Shown here: one piece after another, positions 1 to 5,907 of the stretch | How the letters are laid out: each line of letters starts with the position of its first letter | How positions within the stretch are numbered: the stretch's first letter is position 1 | NCBI GenBank assembly: GCA_017452215.1 | Contig: JAFTMU010000319.1 | Coordinates: forward strand, 1-6,559 | DNA: 6,559 nt | Direction of reading: 5' to 3' | Source of the DNA: Clostridia bacterium | Lineage (GTDB): Bacteria > Bacillota > Clostridia > Oscillospirales > CAG-272 | Notes under the pieces: generated by a model | Database searches by the model: none | What the model was told of the DNA's origin: nothing | Seen by the model: the letters and a program-made list of their open reading frames with translations, nothing else | Made by a program: the position numbers and the translations under genes

Positions 1-268
1 AATACTATGGAAAATGGGAATAATGGGGGGGGCCGTGGTATTAATGTGGTATGTGGCGTTGTATATCAGAACAAAAAGAATAATGTTTCCTACTTATATC
101 AATCCCGGCAAGAAAACAATCATACTTCTGTTAGCACAGTTTTTACCCTTGTTGGCGGTTGATAAATTCTTTTTTGATGAATTCTATTGGTATTATATAG
201 TGTATTTGTTAAGCCAGGTAAATATTTCCGAATCTATATTTCTTTATGAGGAGAAGAGGCATGAATAA
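1..268 (+). CDS. C-terminal end of a polytopic membrane protein, possibly Wzy-type polysaccharide polymerase (5' truncated)
   Basis: The reading frame is open to the left edge (no stop from base 2), so the ATG at 14 is probably internal and only the last 89 or so residues are present. The visible part is very hydrophobic. There is one membrane segment near the start (IMGGAVVLMWYVALYI), a short basic loop (RTKR), a second segment (IILLLAQFLPLLAV), and an aromatic-rich third segment around FYWYYIVYLL, then a short charged tail ending EEKRHE. No catalytic motif can be seen. The gene overlaps the following pyruvyl transferase by 8 bases and lies in an operon with a flippase. The missing partner expected in such an operon is the Wzy polymerase/O-antigen ligase-like protein, whose C-terminus usually looks like this. 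That identity is inferred from context; an acyltransferase or other membrane protein is possible. Confidence 0.6.
   Translation, partial: ILWKMGIMGGAVVLMWYVALYIRTKRIMFPTYINPGKKTIILLLAQFLPLLAVDKFFFDEFYWYYIVYLLSQVNISESIFLYEEKRHE
249..253 (+). promoter_or_regulatory. Ribosome binding site that fixes the pyruvyl transferase start
   Basis: AGGAG lies 7 bases before the ATG at 261. An in-frame ATG at 246 overlaps this site and would have no such signal in front of it, so 261 is the better start. The site sits inside the end of the upstream membrane-protein gene, which suggests translational coupling. Confidence 0.75.
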
Positions 269-1298
269 GGTTTTGATTGTAGGAGCAACGTATTCGGATA
301 ATTTTGGAGATATGCTGTTTGCCAAAATTATGGCGGACTATTTGAGCGATAAGTGTGAATTTAGATACTATCTGTTATCTGATTATGCTCAAAAGTTTAT
401 TGGAAAACCGAAAATTGCCGATTTCTCAATAAGCGAAGCTGAGGCATTGGTATATATGCCCGGTGGCTTTTTTGGAGATCGTCATGATACCTCTTTATAT
501 ACAACATATCTATGGTTTAAACGGTATTTTCCAATTGGTCTGAAGTTCGCATTTTTGCGAAAACCCATGCTTATTCTTGGAGTTGGTGCCGGACCGTGTA
601 AATATGGCGTTATGAAAAGGTTAATCAAATATATTTGTAAACGTGCCAATAAAGTAATTGTGCGGGAAGACGATTCTTCCGATTTCCTTAAGACACTTGG
701 AGTTGACAGTATGGTTACATCCGATTTGGCACAAACCATTACAGACTATGAACTCCCTAATGTGCAATTAAATTGTACTAAAAAGAAAAAAATGTTAGTC
801 CATATCAATCAAAACAAGAGGGCAGCAGAGAAGGTACTTCCGGCAGTCCAACAATTTTATGAAAAGCATAGGGAAGATTATAATATTATTGTTGCATCAG
901 ATCAAGTGTGCCCTGATGACTATGCAATTTACGAGAAGATTAAAGCATTTGCAACAGAGGATGCCGCTTTTTATAAGTATGGAGATCCTCTCGAGTTATG
1001 TTCTGTGATAAAGCAATCCGATGCGGTTGTTACCTATAAGCTTCACGTTGGTATCGTTGCCTGCTCATATGGCAAATCTGTTATAGCAATTCCGGAGCAC
1101 TACAAAAAAGTTGAACGTTATTATAGACATATCGGATATTCCGAAAGAGTTTTACCTCTCTACAAGGCGAACGGTGAATCAATACTCAATATGTTGGAAG
1201 AATATGCAGAAGTGCCGATCCAAATACCTGCTGTCATCATTGACTCTGCCTATAAAAATTTTGATGAATTAAAAAAGTACATAGAGGCTTTGGGATGA
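261..1298 (+). CDS. Polysaccharide pyruvyl transferase family protein
   Basis: This 345-residue protein matches the polysaccharide pyruvyl transferase family (PF04230, CsaB/WcaK-like), which moves the pyruvyl group of phosphoenolpyruvate onto sugars of cell-surface polymers as a cytoplasmic step. Family features seen are an N-terminal beta-strand followed by the glycine/asparagine loop NFGD (residues 14-17), PGGFFG (67-72), the strand-loop ILGVGAGP (105-112), VREDDS (134-139), SDLA (154-157) and the C-terminal KLHVGI (260-265) followed by a proline and a Y-K pair (281-282). The usual family form of the last motif is R-x-H; here it is K-L-H. The length is normal for the family. The start at 261 is preferred over the in-frame ATG at 246 because of the AGGAG 7 bases upstream. 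It overlaps the gene before by 8 bases and the flippase after by an ATGA. The family also contains members with other or unknown acceptors, so the acceptor sugar cannot be named. Confidence 0.88.
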   Translation: MNKVLIVGATYSDNFGDMLFAKIMADYLSDKCEFRYYLLSDYAQKFIGKPKIADFSISEAEALVYMPGGFFGDRHDTSLYTTYLWFKRYFPIGLKFAFLRKPMLILGVGAGPCKYGVMKRLIKYICKRANKVIVREDDSSDFLKTLGVDSMVTSDLAQTITDYELPNVQLNCTKKKKMLVHINQNKRAAEKVLPAVQQFYEKHREDYNIIVASDQVCPDDYAIYEKIKAFATEDAAFYKYGDPLELCSVIKQSDAVVTYKLHVGIVACSYGKSVIAIPEHYKKVERYYRHIGYSERVLPLYKANGESILNMLEEYAEVPIQIPAVIIDSAYKNFDELKKYIEALG

Positions 1299-2584
1299 GA
1301 CGAAATCAATTATATAATAAATTGCTGGGAAATGATTATGTTTTTTCTGTTCTGACAAAATTATTCTCGGTTTTTGTCGGAATTTTCCATGCTGCTTTTT
1401 TGGCAAGGTTTTTGGGGCCCGAGCTCAAGGGAGTGTCAGCTTCCATCACGAGCATAGTGTCGGTAGGCTGCATCTTGGTCACATGCGGAATTCATCAGGC
1501 GTTTCCATATTATAGAAAAAAAGATTCTTCAAAGAATTTTCTTAACAAATTTTGCTCGACCACATTAATTGTATATTCTGTGTTGTTTGTTCTTGCGGGC
1601 ATCATTTCATTTCTCATCCCCGCAGGTATCGTGATAAGGGTTTCTATATTGCTTATTCCTGTGTTTGGATATGAAACGATTATAAATTATGTGTTTCTCA
1701 TTGAGCATCCCAAGAAAAGGAACCTCACAAATTTAATATCTTCGATTGCAGAAACAATCGTGTTACTGTTGTTTTGGGTATTATTGAAGCCTAATAATTT
1801 TCTGATGATCATTTGCATTTCAATTGCAATCATTATTAGAGCCATAGCAAGTACGGTTTGTGTAAAGTTTCGCTTTACATATAAAGAGTTGAGTTTCGGC
1901 TATCTTTGGGAATTGTTGAAATTTGGCTGGATTCCAATGATTGCATTGTTGCTTACCATGTTGAATTCTCGCTTGGATATTATTATGTTGAATGGTTTTA
2001 CATTTATATCGGCATATCAAGTGGGAATTTATTCCACCGGTGTAGGTTTGGCAGATAAAGCGCTATTTATACCCGATGCCATACGAGAAATACTATTGGG
2101 GAAATTGGTTTCCGGAAAAGAAGAAGACGAGGTAGCAAAAGCCTGCAGATTGGGCGTTTTTATATCCACCTTGATAACAGTTTTTATTTTGGTTTTTGGA
2201 AAATTGGTTATACGTGTTCTTTTCGGCGATGAATATTTGACTGCGTATTCAATTGCTATAGTATGCACTTTGGGAACTGTCTTTATGGTGTTCATAAAAA
2301 TGATCTCACAATATAACATAGTACACAAAAAGCAATTGACGAATATGTTCTTGTTGGCGGGTGCCGTTGTGCTTAATGTGTTGTTGAATCTATGGCTTGT
2401 TCCGTTTTGCGGTGTTTTGGGAACTGCAATTGCATCTTTGGTAAGTCATTTTATTTGCGGTATGAGCTTTGTCTTGTTTTTCTCTGTAAAGACAAAAACG
2501 AGGATCTTAGATTTGATTTTTGTTCGTAAAGATGATTTGCGTATAATAAGTAACTTTATTAAGAACACATACAAATCAAATTAA
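1295..2584 (+). CDS. Wzx-type polysaccharide flippase (oligosaccharide flippase family, MATE/MVF superfamily)
   Basis: A 429-residue integral membrane protein with about 12 hydrophobic segments, expected to move undecaprenyl-pyrophosphate-linked repeat units across the cytoplasmic membrane. The N-terminal family signature is present: a first helix (about residues 15-36), then ARFLGPELKGVSAS (37-50), resembling the common A-R-x-L-G-P-x-x-x-G pattern. A second half-repeat begins at LLKFGWIPM with NSRLDIIML (224-232), where many flippases carry an N-x-x-D motif. The late NLWLVPFCGVLGTAIAS (365-381) is the typical N-L-x-L-V-P-x-x-G-x-x-G-A stretch. The length is slightly short of the usual 450-500 but complete. 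Its ATG overlaps the pyruvyl transferase stop (ATGA), so translation is likely coupled. Codon use is AT-rich like the two genes before it. It is the last intact gene of this operon; directly behind its stop comes the decayed rfbB. Confidence 0.9.
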   Translation: MRRNQLYNKLLGNDYVFSVLTKLFSVFVGIFHAAFLARFLGPELKGVSASITSIVSVGCILVTCGIHQAFPYYRKKDSSKNFLNKFCSTTLIVYSVLFVLAGIISFLIPAGIVIRVSILLIPVFGYETIINYVFLIEHPKKRNLTNLISSIAETIVLLLFWVLLKPNNFLMIICISIAIIIRAIASTVCVKFRFTYKELSFGYLWELLKFGWIPMIALLLTMLNSRLDIIMLNGFTFISAYQVGIYSTGVGLADKALFIPDAIREILLGKLVSGKEEDEVAKACRLGVFISTLITVFILVFGKLVIRVLFGDEYLTAYSIAIVCTLGTVFMVFIKMISQYNIVHKKQLTNMFLLAGAVVLNVLLNLWLVPFCGVLGTAIASLVSHFICGMSFVLFFSVKTKTRILDLIFVRKDDLRIISNFIKNTYKSN

Positions 2585-2822
2585 GACATCATTGTGTTTG
2601 TATCCAATGTTGGAACAAAGCTATTGTTGAACAAATATTCGAATTATCGCATTGTTGGCATCGATTGCCTGACCTATGCGGGCAGTTTTCCGAGGCGATG
2701 ATGAATCCGAATTTTCGCTTTTGTAAAACAGATTTCTGCGACTGTCAAGCGACCTGTCAGATATTTGAGGGGGAGAAGCCGAATATCGTTATTGCGAAAA
2801 ACCGCATGCCGACCGATAATAG
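2585..2822 (+). pseudogene. rfbB: Remnant of dTDP-glucose 4,6-dehydratase (N-terminal part only, frameshifted)
   Basis: Translation across three frames recovers the N-terminal third of RfbB/RmlB, the NAD-dependent enzyme making dTDP-4-keto-6-deoxyglucose for rhamnose synthesis. Frame A, directly after the flippase stop, reads DIIV-FVSNVGTKLLLNKY then SNYRIVGIDCLTYAGSF. This matches the family pattern T/K-x-I-V-T-G-G-A-G-F-I-G-S-N followed by N-K-Y-P-x-Y-R-I-V-x-L-D-x-L-T-Y-A-G, but the glycine-rich core of the NAD loop is missing. The frame stops at about 2698. Frame B continues with NPNFRFCKTDFCDC and IFEGEKPNIVIA, matching the family's N-P-N-F-R-F-V-K-G-D-I-C-D and F-x-x-E-K-P-D-I-V-V. A run of A's near 2797 marks another shift into frame C with EKPHADR, like A-E-S-H-V-D-R, ending in two stops. 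There is no start codon, two frames are broken, and about 250 C-terminal residues, including the catalytic Y-x-x-x-K, are absent. The family match is from memory of the conserved sequence, not a search. Confidence 0.82.
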
Positions 2823-2829
2823 CCAAACA

Positions 2830-2880
2830 AAAAAAGAGTTGAATTCAAATGCACAAAGCATTGAAATTCAACTCTTTTTT
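2830..2880. terminator. Bidirectional intrinsic terminator between converging operons
   Basis: A 16-base perfect inverted repeat (arms 2830-2845 and 2865-2880) has six A's at the outer end of the left arm and six T's at the outer end of the right arm, so it gives a hairpin plus U-tract in either direction. The inner part pairs further (AATGC with GCATT) around a 5-base ACAAA loop after two mismatches. It begins just beyond the rfbB remnant and ends one base from the stop codon of the minus-strand PF14907 gene. It should therefore stop both the flippase operon and the opposing four-gene operon. Confidence 0.9.
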
Positions 2881-2881
2881 A

Positions 2882-4057
2882 TCACAGCTCCAAATCATGC
2901 AGAAGCTGAGATGCACTGTTGGCGGTCTGTTGCGTAAGCGTTCCGCCTGTGCCGATCTCCTTGACGGCGTATTTGAATCTGCCTGCCGAGATACGGGAGC
3001 ACCATCTTCTCACATGGCAAACAGGCAAAAGAAGGGGGTGCTTTTTCAGGATGGGATATATTTCCCGCATGACGCTCATGGGGAGAAAAATACGGGAAAG
3101 GATATAACGCAGCCTGCCGCCATGCTTGTTCCTTTGCATTGCTACCTTGGTCTCCACGGTGCCATACACACCGCCGGAAAGGATGTAATTTTCCAATCTT
3201 TTGGAAAGCTCACTGGGCTCTGCCCCGGCAAACCATACTTGGGAGAGCAGGGTGCAGGCTTTGGCAAAGGTCAAAAGCCCGCCTTTGGCAAGCAGCGCAT
3301 TGCGTGCCGTGATAGTTGTTTCACTTGCATCACGATCCAACAGATAGAGGTCGATAAAGGAGCGGATCCCGCAGCCGCCGCCCTCTAAATGCTTTGCCAT
3401 GTGGGCAATGTGGTAGAAATAGAACATCTCATCACTCATTTGGTAGGTGGCTTCCGTTCCTGCCAGAAGGGAGGCGTTTTGCCATACGTTCTCCAAAACG
3501 GCGGTGGAGCTTCCTCCTGCGTGGTCGTCCTCGATCAGTGTGTAGTGTAGCTCTACGTGCACCCGTGAGAGGGAATAAAAGGAGACGTCATGGGTGGCTC
3601 TGCCGCTGATTTTGTAATCTAATTGCTTGGTTAAAAGAGCGGTGGCACGGTCCAGATCCTCAAGATGCACCAAAACGTCAATATCGCAGCTGGTGCGCAT
3701 CCACGCCTCGGGATAAAGAGAACGAATCACCGAGCCTTTCAGGGGAAGGAAAGGGACCTTTGCCTGTTCGAGGCAATCCTTTAGGATAGCAAGCTCACCG
3801 CTGAGCTGCTGATAGCGATAAACGGCAAGCATATGCTGCTTTTGGAATTTTGCTGTTGCCTCACAGTCGGGAGGAAGAAGCCCTAGGCTTTCCAAGGCGT
3901 CTGCTACCAGGTGAGAGAGGTCGTGGGCTTTGGAGAGTGCATACAGCCCCGGCAACAGCTCCGGCGTGATGCAGTCCTTCACATCGTCCGTCAGCGTCGT
4001 GCCAAAAAGCTCGAACCGCACCAGAGCAAACAAAATAGAACTGACGGATGGCTTCAT
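2882..4057 (-). CDS. Nucleotidyltransferase-fold protein of the PF14907 type, function unknown
   Basis: A 391-residue protein resembling the 'uncharacterised nucleotidyltransferase' family (PF14907), often found in polysaccharide or peptide-modification gene clusters. The core is visible: FLPLKGSVIRSLYP (residues 103-116), R121, then CDIDVLV (124-130), which fits the nucleotidyltransferase K-G / D-x-D pattern (D125, D127), and a third acidic strand HVELHY (167-172, E169). After that comes a helical part with HMAKH (219-223) and IRSFIDLYLL (231-240), and a basic C-terminal tail. The N-terminal 100 residues look helical. There is no signal peptide and no clear membrane segment. AAAGGAG lies 6 bases before the ATG, a strong ribosome binding site. 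It is the last gene of the minus-strand operon, 42 bases after the epimerase, with a terminator directly behind its stop. The substrate is unknown; whether it transfers a nucleotide at all cannot be said from sequence. Confidence 0.82.
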   Translation of the reverse strand: MKPSVSSILFALVRFELFGTTLTDDVKDCITPELLPGLYALSKAHDLSHLVADALESLGLLPPDCEATAKFQKQHMLAVYRYQQLSGELAILKDCLEQAKVPFLPLKGSVIRSLYPEAWMRTSCDIDVLVHLEDLDRATALLTKQLDYKISGRATHDVSFYSLSRVHVELHYTLIEDDHAGGSSTAVLENVWQNASLLAGTEATYQMSDEMFYFYHIAHMAKHLEGGGCGIRSFIDLYLLDRDASETTITARNALLAKGGLLTFAKACTLLSQVWFAGAEPSELSKRLENYILSGGVYGTVETKVAMQRNKHGGRLRYILSRIFLPMSVMREIYPILKKHPLLLPVCHVRRWCSRISAGRFKYAVKEIGTGGTLTQQTANSASQLLHDLEL

Positions 4058-4063
4058 ATGCGT

Positions 4064-4070
4064 CTCCTTT
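4064..4070 (-). promoter_or_regulatory. Strong ribosome binding site of the PF14907 gene
   Basis: AAAGGAG on the minus strand, 6 bases before the ATG at 4057. It lies in the 42-base spacer after the epimerase stop, where no promoter or terminator is apparent, so this gene probably shares the operon transcript. Confidence 0.7.
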
Positions 4071-4099
4071 CTTGAACTTATCGATATCTGTAACAGTGC

Positions 4100-5179
4100 T
4101 TATTTTTTGCTTTGATAGAATTCGTGATACCACTCGGCAAAGCGGCGAAGCCCCTCTCTGAGCGAGGTGGAGGGCTTGAAGCCGAAATCCCGCTCCAAAG
4201 CCGTGGTGTCGGCGTAAGTAATAGGCACGTCTCCTGCCTGCATGGGAACCAGCTGCTTGTGCGCCTCAAAATCGTAATCCGAAGGAAGGACCTTTGCACG
4301 GATCAGCTCCTCTTGAAGGATGGTGACGAAATCCAAAAGATTTTCGGGGCTGTTATTTCCAATATTGTATACACGGTAGGGAGGAACGGGGAGCCCGTCC
4401 TCGCCAACTGCTTTTTCGGGGGCGTTTTGCATTACGTGCTTGACTCCCGTGACGATGTCGTCAACGTAAGTGAAATCTCGTTTGCAGTTGCCGAAATTGA
4501 AGATCTGGATCGTCTCGCCCTTGAGCAGCTTGTTGGTAAATCCAAAATACGCCATATCGGGTCTTCCCGCAGGGCCGTAGACCGTAAAGAAGCGAAGTCC
4601 CGTGGAGGGGATGTTATAGAGCTTGGAGTATGCGTGCGCCATAAGCTCATTGCTCTTTTTGGTGGCGGCGTACAGGGATACGGGATTGTCCACCTTGTCG
4701 TCGGTAGAGTAGGGGACCTTTTTGTTGGAGCCGTACACGCTGGAGCTGGAGGCATACACCAGATGCTCCACAGGATGGGCACGGCAGGTCTCCAAAATAT
4801 TGTAGAAGCCAATGAGATTGCTCTCAATATACACGTCGGGATTGGTGATAGAATAGCGCACGCCTGCTTGCGCCGCAAGGTTGACGACCACCGCAAAGCT
4901 ATGCTCCGAAAACAAAGCGTCGATCAAGAAGCGGTCAGCGATGTTTCCCTTGACAAAGGTCCAGGTGGATGCGGGACATTCCTTTGCCAGAGCCTCGATT
5001 TTTGCAAGTCGATACTCCTTGATGGAGGGATCATAATAATCGTTCACGTTGTCAAGTCCCACGATGTGAACGGGGGAGACGGTGCGCAGCAGCTCCATGA
5101 CGAGATTTGCGCCCACAAAGCCCGCAGCGCCCGTGACGAGGATGGTTTTATTTTGAAGATCAACATTTGGTGTCAGCAT
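4100..5179 (-). CDS. NAD-dependent sugar-nucleotide epimerase, UDP-glucuronate 4-epimerase-like (CapI/GAE type)
   Basis: A 359-residue extended short-chain dehydrogenase/reductase. The Rossmann NAD loop is TGAAGFVGANL (residues 16-26, G-x-x-G-x-x-G), followed by the strand IVGLDN ending in an acidic residue. NLAAQAGVRYS (100-110), SSSSVYG (144-150), the catalytic pair Y170/K174 in YAATK, LRFFTVYGPAGRPDMA (195-210) and RDFTYVDD (234-241) are all intact. The insert DNVNDYYDPSIKEYRLAKIE after the NAD strand and the A-A-Q-A-G-V-R-Y-S stretch are typical of UDP-glucuronate/UDP-galacturonate 4-epimerases rather than GalE, whose members are usually about 330-340 residues and lack this form. It is therefore expected to interconvert UDP-GlcA and UDP-GalA in the cytoplasm. 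Its ATG overlaps the nucleotidylyltransferase stop by 7 bases; AAGGAG lies 11 bases upstream, a slightly long spacing. Other C4-epimerases of the same family remain possible. Confidence 0.85.
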   Translation of the reverse strand: MLTPNVDLQNKTILVTGAAGFVGANLVMELLRTVSPVHIVGLDNVNDYYDPSIKEYRLAKIEALAKECPASTWTFVKGNIADRFLIDALFSEHSFAVVVNLAAQAGVRYSITNPDVYIESNLIGFYNILETCRAHPVEHLVYASSSSVYGSNKKVPYSTDDKVDNPVSLYAATKKSNELMAHAYSKLYNIPSTGLRFFTVYGPAGRPDMAYFGFTNKLLKGETIQIFNFGNCKRDFTYVDDIVTGVKHVMQNAPEKAVGEDGLPVPPYRVYNIGNNSPENLLDFVTILQEELIRAKVLPSDYDFEAHKQLVPMQAGDVPITYADTTALERDFGFKPSTSLREGLRRFAEWYHEFYQSKK

Positions 5180-5907
5180 ATTCCACGGTACTCCTTTTTC
5201 ACAGCCTCATAGCTTTCCAGATTTCCAATATCATAGCGCTTTCCGGGCATTTCCATGGCGTGCACGGGAACCTGGGTCGCAAGCCAAGCGATATAGCTTC
5301 CGGGAGCGTCGGTGCCACAGCCGGATTCGATGCCCTTTGCCACCAGCTTGGCGTCCCCCTTGGTGTAGTAATAAAAGGGAGGGCAGCACCAGTGGGAACG
5401 GGGCTCTGCGGGTTTCTCCTCCATGTGGAGAATACGGTCGCAGTCATCGATCTGCACCACGCCGCACTTGTGCAGCTTCTGCTCGCTTGCTTCATAGTAG
5501 CGCATGATGCAGGAGGTGTTCTTTTCAAGAGCGTAAGAGATGAACTTGGTCAGACTGAAATCCAGCACGTTGTCTCCTGCAATTACCAGCATATCATCAT
5601 CCAAGGAAAGGGTCTCGATGGCGAATTGAATGTCCTTCACCGCACCAAGGCGGGTCTCGTTGGTGCTGGTGCCATCGTCCACTACGGTGATCTTTTGGGT
5701 CTTTTCCTTTGCCCAGGCTACAAAATGCTCGGCAAACTTATGATTGGAGATCACCACGTATTCATCTACCCTTCCAAGAGTATCAATATCATCGATCAGC
5801 CAATCCAGAATGGTCTTGTCGCCCACCTTCAAAAGAGGCTTGGGGAAGTTTTCGGTCAAAGGATAGAGGCGGGTGGCATACCCTGCCGCCAGGATCAAGC
5901 ATTTCAT
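5173..5907 (-). CDS. Sugar-1-phosphate nucleotidylyltransferase (NTP_transferase family)
   Basis: A 244-residue single-domain enzyme of the PF00483 type that joins an NTP and a sugar-1-phosphate to give an NDP-sugar and pyrophosphate. The N-terminal signature is MKCLILAAGYATRLYPLT with K23 in FPKPLL (nucleotide binding). Further motifs are LGAV (87-90), the metal-binding GDN (111-113), EEKP (163-166) and YDIGN near the end (225-229). The usual left-handed beta-helix domain of GlmU/GlgC is absent, and it is shorter than GalU or RfbA (about 290). The form L-A-A-G-x-A-T-R-L with K-P-L-L is unlike the RfbA form G-G-x-G-T-R-L with K-Q-L. Translation could also start 9 codons earlier at 5934, but MKCLILAAG is the normal family N-terminus, and GGAG sits 7 bases before it. 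The start overlaps the kinase stop as ATGA. From its neighbours, the likely product is UDP-GalA, UDP-GlcA or UDP-Gal; the base and sugar cannot be decided from sequence. Confidence 0.87.
   Translation of the reverse strand: MKCLILAAGYATRLYPLTENFPKPLLKVGDKTILDWLIDDIDTLGRVDEYVVISNHKFAEHFVAWAKEKTQKITVVDDGTSTNETRLGAVKDIQFAIETLSLDDDMLVIAGDNVLDFSLTKFISYALEKNTSCIMRYYEASEQKLHKCGVVQIDDCDRILHMEEKPAEPRSHWCCPPFYYYTKGDAKLVAKGIESGCGTDAPGSYIAWLATQVPVHAMEMPGKRYDIGNLESYEAVKKEYRGIC

Noticed and set aside
246..260. An upstream ATG giving five more residues on the pyruvyl transferase
   Set aside because: This ATG overlaps the ribosome binding site that serves the ATG at 261, and the family N-terminus (M-x-K-V-L-I-V-G) fits the later start.
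14..268. A complete 84-residue small membrane protein starting at 14
   Set aside because: The frame is open to the window edge and has no ribosome binding site in the few bases before 14. It is better read as the end of a longer membrane protein.
2665..2937. An apparent 90-residue + strand gene starting at TTG
   Set aside because: Its first part is one frame of the rfbB remnant and its second part runs through the terminator hairpin into the antisense of the PF14907 gene. It has no ribosome binding site and no coherent protein.
4112..5212. A 366-codon + strand open frame opposite the epimerase gene
   Set aside because: It is antisense to an epimerase with all its motifs intact, it is rich in V/G/R without recognisable domains, and it has no convincing start signal. 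It is a by-product of the GC-rich codon use of the real gene.
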